From positions 115,664,676-115,728,675 of the forward strand of contig CM060897.1 of NCBI GenBank assembly GCA_030762935.1: DNA of 64,000 nucleotides, written 5' to 3'. The notes below the pieces were generated by a model. The model worked only from the letters and a program-made list of their open reading frames with translations. It was not told where the DNA came from and did not search any database. This stretch comes from Hymenopus coronatus (Eukaryota > Arthropoda > Insecta > Mantodea > Hymenopodidae). Both the position numbers and the translations under genes were made by a program. This document shows, in pieces, positions 54,661-64,000 of the stretch; position 1 is the first letter of the stretch; the number at the start of each line of letters is the position of its first letter.

Positions 54661-56264
54661 TGGCCGGTTGTATGAACTCGGAATAAATCTTGGAATAGTT
54701 ATTCTTGGAATACACTATTCGCGGTATAAATACGGTGACGAGTTGTACGACGCAATTTTATTCCTTAGATATCTATTCGACTGATTGCAGATTTAAAACT
54801 AATGTTGGCTATGCTGCAAGTCATTCATGGCTAACTTGATTCGTAATTTCTGATTTATTTTGCTGAAAATTTGTATTAGTTTCACAATCAGCTGTTCCTA
54901 AACTATGCATTATTTCTTAGTTTAACTACTTACTGTACTATGAAATAATTATAAATGTTCACCAGCGTATTCGGATGCAGAATTGCTATATACTTTACAA
55001 AACATAAACACATATACTGTGACTTCTTGCAATAGGTTAGGAGTATGGGAATGAAACCTTACCGTATTGTAAAGTTGTATCTTGTGCTGATATATGACAT
55101 CCTTCCGTTTCTGTGCTCAAAACAACTAACGTACTTAACCTGAATTCTGTAATTGTATTCAGTAAAATAGAAATTGAATTTTGAAAATTGAATTTTAGGT
55201 GTTGCCAACGCTACTATCAACTTCAGATATGCATAATAGAACCGTTGCATCAAGATCAAGTCAAATCAATTTGCTATACAGGTATTATTAACCAACAGAA
55301 AAATTACTAGCTATGTCGAATAGTGCATTAAACCGTTCCCATTACAGCTAGCGCTTTGCTGATGGCAATATTTAATATAACAGTTTGAAATAGTCAACCA
55401 AACTAATAAAACTGAGAATATTATATCTTATGGAAGGTATCGCCTATTCAATCAAAATTATTTCTAATATATTAAACCCACAGCATATAATACGAAAAAG
55501 TATTAATTTATTGTAAAATAATAATATATATTATATTTGCGAGCTCTAATCTGGCCATCTCCTCCCTTTATCAAAAAGCTTGTAATGCTATCGTTGTTAA
55601 ACTTGCGCCTAATCTCAACAATCTGATTATAGCACAGAATTTCGCCATGTTACGTTTTGAAACATATTGCCCTCGAAGTAACCAATTCTTTGTATTTCGT
55701 CAATAAAACGTAACCTCGTTCTTTACAACGCTATGCATTGTACTGGTGAATTGCTATGTACTATTTTATATTTATCTTGGGTAGGATTAAATTTAATTGT
55801 TTTCCATAAAAATAGCGGTATTTTGATGGAAATAGATAGGTTTTTACTGTTTTATAAATGCAAATTTACTTTACATAACTTCTTGTCTTATGCCTTATAG
55901 CCAAGTTATCTCAGTGTGATATACTTTCTCAACTTTAATCTCATTATAGCAGTCTCCATTTATCGGAGTACCTCTACTACATATTGTATTTAGTTATAAT
56001 ATGTCCTTAAAAACATATTATAAAGAAATTAATTGTTTATATCGGTCAAATATGGGTCAAAATTGTGTCCAGAACACAAGCGACCATTTTCCTTTTTGTA
56101 CTTTATTCTCGGAATAACGGCTTATCCCCGCAAGGAATCACGTAATAAGTTATTCCATGTTTATTCCCTTGATAGTCTCTATTACGTTGTCGTACATCAC
56201 AATTTTTACATAACCATGGAATAACGTCTAACAGAAGTTTGTTCCGAGTTTTTACAACCGGCCC
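54661..56264. mobile_element. PIF/Harbinger-like non-autonomous element, TAA TSD
   Basis: The ends are inverted repeats: TGGCCGGTTGTATGAACTCG at 54661 and GGGCCGGTTGTAAAAACTCG as the reverse complement of the 56264 end, then GGAATAAA versus GGAACAAA. TAA flanks both sides (54658-54660 and 56265-56267), matching the 3-bp TWA targets of PIF/Harbinger. The GGCCGGTTG start is also typical of that superfamily. Internal frames are at most 66 codons, with no transposase, so the 1.6-kb element would depend on one elsewhere. Confidence 0.82.
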
Positions 56265-56482
56265 TAAATAGACTAGATTATAAACTTCCTAAAACTGCAA
56301 AAGATATGTTTTGGATAACATCCTCTGCAGATTCGTAAGTTAAAAGTAAATTGTGTTTGGATTTTAACAGACTTTTGATTTTTATTTTCTCTGCCGCATA
56401 TATTGCACACAATACTTCGGTAGCGATATTTTACTAGAAATATATGTTTCGAAGACCCTAAATAAACGTATATAGAAAAAGG

Positions 56483-56486
<4 letters not shown>

Positions 56487-56524
<38 letters not shown>
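56487..56524. repeat. (TG)n microsatellite inside R880
   Basis: About 19 TG units at the R880 TG-block position. Confidence 0.95.
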
Positions 56525-56525
<1 letters not shown>

Positions 56526-57117
56526 TTTGCGCATACGTTCGTGCCTTGAACATCGTAACCGTAGTGTTTATGATCAGTATTTTCGAAGAGTGCGATACGA
56601 AGATTTTTAAGAATATCCCCCCCAATCCAAAATACCCTTTAATGAAATATTTTTAAAAATTGTCAAATTTCTCATAACTGGCTTAACAATTTGGATTAAA
56701 TAGTATTAGAATATTTGTATGATAAATAAACTGCATATCCTGAATTATGTGGAAATAGCTGTAAATCCCTCTTCATTCTAGAATAAGTTTTACTGAATAA
56801 GTAAACCGTGACAGATACACGAAAATGTATATCTCGTTAAAACGCACAGTGTATGCATTTATTTTTGTGGAGATAAGCATTTTCCGCATTATACGTGTTT
56901 TAATTTAAATTTCAAACAACTATTCATTAGCCGATTTATTTTTATTTTCTCCTAATACGGTCATGTAAATAAAACAGAATTTCAAGGCCGTCATTCAACG
57001 AGCACGTCTTGGAAGCTATTTTCACTATCGTGTACTTAGTGCAGTAAAACAATTTCTGCTGATGTGTATCTGGATTAAAATGATGTAGTTAAAAGAATAA
57101 GCTTTTATAAAATAATG

Positions 57118-57365
57118 GTTTTTTCCACTCAAGCCGTGTGTAGGGCTTACAACATTGTAAGTCGCCATTAGGGTAATAATTTGAGATCATTTTGCAGCCT
57201 AACAGAAAATATGAAAGTCAGGGAATTTAATGTCGTGTCGGAATTTTGCCATGGTAACTCAGTGGTTAGAGCAACCAGTTATAGTTTGGGAAATTCAGGT
57301 TTTAAATACTGCTATGGGATAGAATTTTTCAGTATGACTCTACCTATCCAACTTTTGTTAGAGTA
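57118..57365 (+). mobile_element. SINE-A with inverted-tail start
   Basis: GCTTACAACATTGTAAGTCG, CCATGGTAACTCAGTGGTTA (A box), a degraded B box, and TTTTTCAGTATGACTCTACC. Its first bases, CACTCAAGCCGTGTGTAGG, are the reverse complement of the family tail, as in the 13.4-kb foldback. Confidence 0.75.
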
Positions 57366-57477
57366 GTTTGTTAAAGAAAAGCTAGAGAAACTCATGTGAA
57401 TGTTAAAACGTCAGATTTTTGCTGGCAGAGACGAAACACACATACGTACGTACATACCTGGAAATTTTATAATTCTG

Positions 57478-58325
57478 ACTTTCTCTGGCACATAAGTACA
57501 TACAATATACATAGAAGCTAGAGAAGGTAAGTAATCTATTTTACCATAAAAGTCGGCGTCGAGGTTTCAACGGAAATATGTTTTTAGGTCCTCTGGTGTA
57601 TGAGTGTGTATGTCTGTCTGTCTGATTGTGTATGTTTCTGTCTTTGGTCAGCATAGCTTGAAAAAGAAAAAAGCGTTAAATACCAAACATGGTCTTTAAG
57701 TTCAAAAGTTCCAAGGATGCGGCACGAAGTTTTTGAAGGAGATCCCCCATCGCAACTACCCTCTACACGGAATATTTTTCGAAAATTTTGATTTTTTAAA
57801 AAACCGCTCTAACGACCTTTATTAAAAGGTCATATGTTTAAAGTATGTCCATGACAAAACGATATGTTGCTCTTGAATTTTCTGGGAATAGCCTCTGAAG
57901 ACTTTCATTCTGGATGACTTTTGTATAGCTGATAAACTGTAATAAATAGACAAAACATATTACACAGAAAATGTGGATAACATTAAAACATACAATTTAT
58001 GTCATATACATTTTTGTACATTTAACCGTTTTTGAGACATTCCGAGTTACTGGTTTCGGTTTTAAAGTATTTTCCTGAAACGAAGACAACCTTCTTTTCA
58101 TCTTTCATAGCAGGTAAAGGGAGCCGAAGTTCAATTGTTTCTTTTAGCGACCGGATGTTAAAAGAATAACTATTGCTTCAGCCTACTATATTCCCTTAAG
58201 TCCATTTTACTTACAAAAAGGCGAGCAATAAGACCGATGGGCATGACATAGATAAAATAATGATTTTCTGTAAGGAAAGTTTTGTTTGTTTAACAGCTAC
58301 AGAAAGTCATGGAATACATCGGAAT
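57478..58325 (+). repeat. R880 copy, full length
   Basis: ACTTTCTCTGGCACATAAGTAC through AAAGTCATGGAATACATCGG. Confidence 0.85.
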
Positions 58326-58432
58326 GTTTTTAGAGTGTTTCGAAGCATGTATATCGTGGAAACCTTAGGAGAGAATTTTGAGGTGGAATACAGCAGTAGA
58401 GACAGTATTCAATTTTCGCAAGAATAGTTTTT

Positions 58433-59227
58433 ACTTTCTATATACGTACATAGTGTATAAAGAGATATTGCATTCCACCCAAAAATTCGATTCCGTGACT
58501 TCACTAGAAATAGGCGTTTAAAGTCTCCTGTAAAAACATTATTAGAAAAAGGTCCGTGTGTGTCCATTAGCATAATATCTCAAACACGAAAAGTTGCTAA
58601 AATACCAAACTTGGTGTATAAGATGCGGCACGAAGATTTTTAGGAAAATCCACAGCCCCAAACTATCCTTAACGTGCAAAAAGTTTCGAAAATGTTGTTA
58701 TTCTCAAAGATGGCTGTAATGATTTTGATTAAAACACCATATATTAAAGACATTTACACGTCAAATAGAATGTATATCTGGAATTTTCTGGGAATATTCT
58801 CTGGAGACCTCTTTAATCTGGGTGAATTTTGCTGGATTTTACAAAACTAGTAAACCGTAAGAGATAGACAAAAACTTACTACATAAAATATGTAGATCTT
58901 ATTGAAGCACACAATGTATGTCATACATTTTTTCGTGGATAATTTTTGGGATATTCCTTATTATTGGTTTCAGTTTTAAAACTTCACATACGGGAATTTG
59001 TCAGCTCCTGGCAATGCAAAGTAACGGATGGCATCCACATGGCAACCAGCTTTTAAAAGATTGGACTATCGTTTTAGCCTAGTGTATCCCAGTATTTCCC
59101 TTCTTCTTACGAGAAAGTATTTCTGCCGATGTCTCTTTCGGTTAGCATGAAGTACATAGAAAAATAAGCTTTTTAATTATACTCTTTACAGAGATGTAGA
59201 TAAATTCATGTGAATGGAACACATCAG
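58433..59227 (+). repeat. R880 copy, full length
   Basis: ACTTTCTATATACGTACATAG through GTGAATGGAACACATCAGA. Confidence 0.88.
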
Positions 59228-59239
59228 ATATTTGCATCT

Positions 59240-59577
59240 ATAGGCGGCACCTTGACTGATTGGTTAGGCCACTCGCCTCCCCTCTAGGCGGCCCGGGTTC
59301 GATCCCAAGCGCCCGCATGTGGGGATTGTGGTGGAGGACGTGGCGTGTGGGCGGGTTTTCTCTGTTACCCCCGCCACTCATTCCACCAACTGCTGAATCA
59401 TCACTTTTCCTATAGTCCATTTCGCACATATTTCATATCATCCACTATCTCATGCTCATGGTTGGCTATGGGCCGACCACTCGTTCCAGCTTCTTCATTC
59501 TCTGGTTCAGGCCGCGTCAGGCTTCTAACCCCTAGGCACAGCCTATCAGTCCTACATAAGGGGAGGCTAAGCTGACT
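59240..59577 (+). mobile_element. SINE-E, tRNA-derived
   Basis: TGACTGATTGGTTAGGCCAC (A box) and GCCCGGGTTCGATCCCAAG (B box), followed by GTGGGCGGGTTTTCTCTG and a body ending near GGGGAGGCTAAGCTG. The tail part GGGTTTTCTC and the B-box context resemble the SINE in the hAT relic at 45.6 kb. I found no clear TSD. Confidence 0.75.
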
Positions 59578-59619
59578 ACGAAAATTATATTTCTATATCT
59601 GTCGATGGTATCGCTTAGA

Positions 59620-59873
59620 TTTTTTTTTTAGTTTAACGTCCTTTAACCTGCTTGGTCATATCGGACGATGCATGAAATTGGTGAAATGATGCTCAAATGA
59701 TTTCGGGGTCAATGGAGCTTAAAATTACTCGGCATTCATCTTCTCAGGATAAGGGAAAACCCCGAAAAAAAAAAAAAAAAACCTTACCCGGGTAACTCAC
59801 CCTAAGCGAGATTCGAACTCGCGACCTTTTGAACGTGAGGCAGACACCCTACTACTAAACTACCCAGGCGGAA
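59620..59873 (-). mobile_element. SINE-D with 11-bp TSD
   Basis: The minus strand reads GCCTGGGTAGTTTAGTAGTA, GGTCGCGAGTTCGAATCTCG (perfect B box), then AGGGTGAGTTACCCGGG, an internal A run and TTAAAGGACGTTAAACTAA. TATCGCTTAGA is duplicated at 59609-59619 and 59874-59884. It is better preserved than the 22.6-kb copy. Confidence 0.92.
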
Positions 59874-59884
59874 TATCGCTTAGA

Positions 59885-60605
59885 GAGAGCTATATGAATT
59901 TATATGGAGATTTTTTTTCTGTTTCCCCGAAAGCATTAAATTGTAGAATTTTCCCATGATTAGTTACATCAAAGAGGGACGGCGTATCCACGAGTCGTAA
60001 AAACAAGCGTATCTTAAAGATGAAATCGCAGAGCGGGAGAACGTCTCGTATTTTATGAGAATGGTAAACATAAGAGGGAGCAGAATGTGAAGTGGGGCAA
60101 AGGCAATAAGAGACCATATCCCTGGTACTTACCAAAGAAGATAATCATGATTTTGCTGATGCCGATGGCGGATATAAAGGTCCAAAAGAAGGAAAGATGT
60201 ACGCGCCCACAGCAATAATATTATTGTGGTGGGATATCAACGTAGAGTTTAATGCGTCATGGTGCCTGTATCCGCATAGCCGTTTATATGTGGAAGGAGA
60301 GAACATAAAATTCCTAATGTAACGCACCATAGTCAAGTGTACTAGAGAAACGAAATAGAGGGTGGGAAAATCCATTTTCATTAAATCATCCACAGAACCG
60401 GAAAATTGAGTAGCAGGACCGCCAACAGCCAATTTCATGAGAGTTTTTATCCTCGTCACTGTTCCCAAATTAAACCTACTTTTTGTATGCCACTTGGTAA
60501 AAATCAAATATGTATAATTTATTGCATAGCTTTTGTGAAATTTGACAATAATGCAAAAAATTAATACACTTTTTCAGGGTTTAATTATACGAATCTTAAA
60601 TTTAA
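59885..60605 (-). other. Non-repeat stretch with minus-strand open frames
   Basis: Two minus-strand frames, 120 codons at 60145-60507 and 81 codons at 59890-60135, fill an interval free of the window repeats. A splice-donor-like GTAAGT occurs on minus at about 60129, and a pyrimidine-rich TTTCGTTTCTCTAG acceptor-like site near 60350. A hydrophobic translation (WTFISAIGISKIMIIFF) ends at that donor, but its frame has a stop upstream. No family recognised; exon status is speculative. Confidence 0.2.
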
Positions 60606-60609
60606 AATA

Positions 60610-61795
60610 TCTGATGTATTCCATTCGCATGTCTTTCTCTACATCTCAATAAATTATTGTTAAAAACCTATTCTTCTATATTATTCATTCTAATTGAAAT
60701 AAACTTAACAGAAATGGTCCTAGGTCGTCTCCTTAGTGCAGTGGTAGCGCAGTTGCTGGGTATTTCTCCTCCGCTGGGAGACCTGGTCCGGGGTGCACTC
60801 AGCCTCGTAAGGTCCCTGGAGAGCCAATTGAGGAGCTACTTGATAGAGAAGTAGCGGCTCCAGGTCATGAGGACCGCATTAACCGGCCAGGTGAGATTGA
60901 GATGCTGATCACGTCTCACGCCCAATACTGCACCCCATCCATGACGTCTGTCATGGACCGAAATGGGGATGCAACGGCCGGGCGGTAGGCCAAGGTTCCT
61001 TGTGAGCTGTCATACCATGGAGTTAGAAATTGTCTTATTACTTGCTTCGTAGTAACTAGAAGGGAAATAAGGGAATACTCTAGGTTAAGTCGACACTCAA
61101 ATGTTCTAACATGTGGTGTCTATGGGTTTGAAATCCGTTTCTTTGCATGGCCAAGCGTTGACAAGTTCCTGTACGAGAAAACCAAGTATTTTAAATTTGA
61201 AATAAATAACAAGGAATATCTCAGAAATGGTCAATTCTACTGTCAAATTTATATGACATAAATTGTGTATTTAACGTGATATACATGTTTTGTGTATTAA
61301 GTTCTTGTCTATCTCTTACTGTTTACCAAATACCAAAACTTCAACAAAATTCATTCTGAAAAAATAGGTCTTTAGAGGTCATACCCAGAAAATTCAAGAT
61401 ATAAATTTTCTCAGGCATATTAACATACGGCATTTTAACAAAATCGTTAGAGCAATTTTTGATAAATTCAAAATTTTCGAAATTTCTTCCATAAAAAGGA
61501 TACTTTGGGGTGCGGGATTTGTCTCCAAATCTTCGTGTTGCATCCCAGGAAGATACCAAACTTAAATACCAAGTTTGGAATTTTACCAACTTGTCATATT
61601 TGAGTTATCATGTTCACAAACACACCTACACACGGACACACACAAACACACACACGAACCTTTTTCTGAAAAAAACTTTTTTTGTATACAGCAGACCCTA
61701 TAACGCATATTTTCGGTGAAATCTCGGTATCGAATTTTTTGGTGTAATGTAATAGCTTCTCTATACACTATGCACATAATATGTATAGAGAAATC
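60610..61795 (-). repeat. R880 copy interrupted by SINE-B
   Basis: TCTGATGTATTCCATTCGCATG through TATGTATAGAGAAATC. SINE-B is inserted in the AGAAATGGTC block. Confidence 0.88.
60722..61024 (+). mobile_element. SINE-B with 12-bp TSD, tRNA part deleted
   Basis: GGTCGTCTCCTTAGTGCAGTGG, then a deletion removing the B box, then GGGAGACCTGGTCCGGGGTG through CATACCATGGAGTT. It is flanked by AGAAATGGTCCT (60710-60721) and AGAAATTGTCTT (61025-61036). Confidence 0.88.
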
Positions 61796-61849
61796 AAAAA
61801 TTAAAACATTTTTCCAGAGTTAAATGATAGGAATATTAAAATGTTAAAA

Positions 61850-62720
61850 GCTATAGGTATTATGTACATAGTGTATAGAGAAGGTATTGGAATGCACTCA
61901 AAAAGTTGATATCGAGATTTCACCGGAAATACATGTTTTGGGTCCCACTGAAAAAAAAAATCCCCTTTTAAGAAACAGATCCGTGTGTGTGTTTGTATGT
62001 ATGATTTTGTGGACAGCATAGCTCAAAAACGGATAGGAATTAAATACCAAACTTGGTATTTCAGTTTGGTATCTTCCGAGGAGACGACACGAAGATTTTC
62101 AAGAAAATCCGTTCACTACAAACTACCCTTAGCCGGAACATTTTTCGAAATTTTTGATTTTAGTAAAAATGAGCGTAACGATATTGATTAAAATACCTTA
62201 TGTTAAAGATATTTTTATGACAAACAAAACGCATATTTTAAATGTTCTGGAAATAGCCTCTCAAGACCTATTCATTCTGGATGACTTTTATTTAACTGGC
62301 AAACCGAAGAAGGTATGCAAAAATTAACCTACAAAAATGTAGATCTCATTATAAGCCACCATTTATTTAAAATACATTTTTTTTTTGTAGAATTAACCGT
62401 TTTCGAGATATTCCGGATTATTAGTTTCAAACGTTTCTCAAACGGGAAGACGTCTTTCTTCTCGTTTTTCGTTTATTTATTTATGGCAAGCAAAGAGATT
62501 CGAATTGCAATTGTTTCACATAGCGACGGGCATTTAAAGGAAGAGATTATCGTTTAAGCTTAATGTATTCCCTTATTTCCCTTCTACTTATAAGGCACTA
62601 AGAAATAAGACAATTTTTGCTAGTGTTTATCTTGGTTAGCATGAAGTAGATAGAAGAATAAGTAATGCAAACCATAGTATGTTACAAAATAGGTAGAGAA
62701 AGTAAAGTATAAATGAATGG
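61850..62720 (+). repeat. R880 copy, full length
   Basis: ATTATGTACATAGTGTATAG through AAATGAATGGAGTACG. Confidence 0.85.
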
Positions 62721-62724
62721 AGTA

Positions 62725-63455
62725 CGTAAATTATTTTTGGAGTATTTGCATTAACACAGCTGTAATTGAATAAATACACGATCTTGAGAAAGACATTAAA
62801 CAGACCAACAAGATTTCAAAGAAATGAACATCAGCTACAATAAGATGTTTCGACAATATCCCTCCAGTCAGATGATCGTTATTGCTTGAAATTGCCTAAC
62901 GTTAGCTATTGCATTAGCGCGTTAATAGTGGAGCTGAATTGTCCACTCCTCAGTGACTTAAAATTGCGTATGTATTATTATACTTGTCAGCAGACGTCTA
63001 AAGGTGTGACGCTATGGAATATTACATTTTCTAAACTTTAACTAGATAAGAACTGTTACATCCACCTAACATTTCGACAGCAAAATTTCACGTGAAATCC
63101 AGGTTTTCAGACTACCTGAACTCTAACCCCAAAATAATAATTACAGGAAATGTAAATGCGTTTATGTGTATATGCTCCATCATTATTGCATGTGCGCAGA
63201 AATGTGGCGAAGAACGCCACACAGAAGTAGTGGAAGCTACGGCCTTCTTTTGATTTACTACTCATATTATTTAATAATCCTTTTTCATATTAATCAACGG
63301 TTTCTAGGTTCCATTAACATACTCCTTGACCCATAGATAATAATCGTAGATATTAATGGCAGTGTATGAATTGGTAAATTATATTGGTTTCCTGCATACG
63401 TAACGTGTTTAAATCAAATGGGTTCTAATAATGCATCAGTTATGGAATACTCTTA
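62725..63455. other. Unique spacer
   Basis: No repeat or coding signal that I can support. Confidence 0.35.
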
Positions 63456-63462
63456 TTTTATT

Positions 63463-63620
63463 ACTTTCTATACCCGTACTATGTACAAAGTGAATAGAGA
63501 AAGTATTGAAATTCGGTATCGATATTTAACTGGAAATACATGATTTGGGTCCCCCTGAATCAAAAAAAAAATTCTGGAAAAAGGAAAAAGTGTATGTTTG
63601 TACGAGTGTGTGTGCGTGTG

Positions 63621-63651
<31 letters not shown>

Positions 63652-64000
63652 AGGTGAGGTGTATCTGTGAACAGCATAGCTCAAAAACGAATAGACCGTT
63701 AAACACCAAACTTGGTATTTAAGTTCGGTATCTTGCGAGGATGCGACACAAGGATTTTAAAAAAAAAAAAAATCCCCCCACCCCCAATTACACTTTACAT
63801 GGAATTTTTTCGAAAATTTTGATTTTCTCAAAAATGGATCTTAATAATTTTAATTAAAATATCTATATTAAAGATATTTACCTGGCAAATAATATGTTTA
63901 TATTGCATTTTCTGGGAATAGCCTCTGAAGACTACTTTATTCTGGATTAATTTTATGAAATTTTGCATAACTGCTAAACCGTAGGAGATGGACAAAAACT
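63463..64000 (+). repeat. R880 copy running off the window
   Basis: ACTTTCTATACCCGTACTATG through AGATGGACAAAAACT at the edge. The TG block is expanded at 63605-63651. Confidence 0.9.
63605..63651. repeat. (TG)n microsatellite inside R880
   Basis: An imperfect GTGTGCGTGTG run becoming a pure TG run, in the R880 TG block. Confidence 0.95.

Larger units (their letters stand above)
56385..57415 (+). repeat. R880 copy interrupted by SINE-A
   Basis: TATTTTCTCTGCCGCATATATTG through AAACTCATGTGAATGTTAAAACGTCAG. The TG block is expanded at 56487-56524, and SINE-A lies at 57118-57365. Confidence 0.75.

Noticed and set aside
59240..59315. Possible genuine tRNA gene
   Set aside because: A and B boxes are good, but no cloverleaf with a full acceptor stem can be drawn and a SINE body follows. 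The same holds for the heads at 6684, 22892, 31130, 37793 and 59873.
1..64000. CRISPR array or bacterial gene cluster
   Set aside because: There are no short regular direct repeats with unique spacers; the composition, SINEs and stop density are those of an animal intergenic region.

Overview
The window looks like AT-rich intergenic DNA from a large, repeat-laden animal genome, most likely an arthropod and probably an insect. The grounds are mariner, MULE, Harbinger-like, hAT-like and Penelope-like elements together with several tRNA-derived SINE families; the species cannot be fixed from sequence alone. I see no convincing host gene, no true tRNA or rRNA gene, no CRISPR array and no bacterial-type operon. 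Nearly everything recognisable is mobile-element sequence in various states of decay.

The main content is one interspersed repeat, called R880 here. A full copy is about 0.87-0.88 kb. It opens with ACTTTCTCTA followed by a roughly 30-base palindrome and ends in CACATCAGA plus a T run. I count about 47 copies or fragments on both strands; by hand tally they cover about 28 kb, some 44% of the window. R880 has no coding capacity I can defend. Two independent pre-insertion references (an interrupted MULE FLYWCH reading frame near 27.79-28.62 kb, and a paralogous empty site at 38.10 kb) show that it inserts into T tracts.

Layout. 0-6.5 kb: R880 copies in AT-rich unique DNA. 6.5-10.4 kb: a SINE nested in a second repeat (R2x), a complete but broken mariner (MAR1, 7537-8776), and more R880. 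10.4-17.3 kb: dense R880 with SINE-A and SINE-C. 17.3-21.7 kb: mostly unique DNA with one transposase helix-turn-helix relic and a SINE-B with target-site duplication (TSD). 21.7-24.6 kb: R880 array with a nested SINE-D. 24.85-28.96 kb: a four-insertion nest, in which mariner MAR2 holds a truncated R880 and a MULE with a 9-bp TSD, and the MULE holds another R880. 29-31 kb: relics of a third mariner-like transposase. 31-38.2 kb: R880 array including a tandem segmental duplication. 38.2-45 kb: sparse repeats and SINEs. 45.1-46.0 kb: a hAT-type transposase relic split by a SINE. 48.40-54.01 kb: a GC-rich Penelope-like retroelement (RT plus GIY-YIG endonuclease, hammerhead-like ribozyme motif, 35-bp terminal direct repeats), two Gag-like zinc-knuckle ORF units, and an inverted copy of its own endonuclease end. 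54.66-56.26 kb: a non-autonomous PIF/Harbinger-like element with TAA TSDs. 56.4-64 kb: R880 plus nested SINEs A, B, D and E.

The elements do not form a pathway; they form a stratigraphy. The insertion order (mariner, then MULE, then R880; R880, then SINEs) can be read from nesting and TSDs. The most unusual items are R880 itself (undescribed as far as I can tell from sequence alone) and the Penelope-like locus with duplicated Gag-like ORFs and a shared-lesion inverted endonuclease copy.
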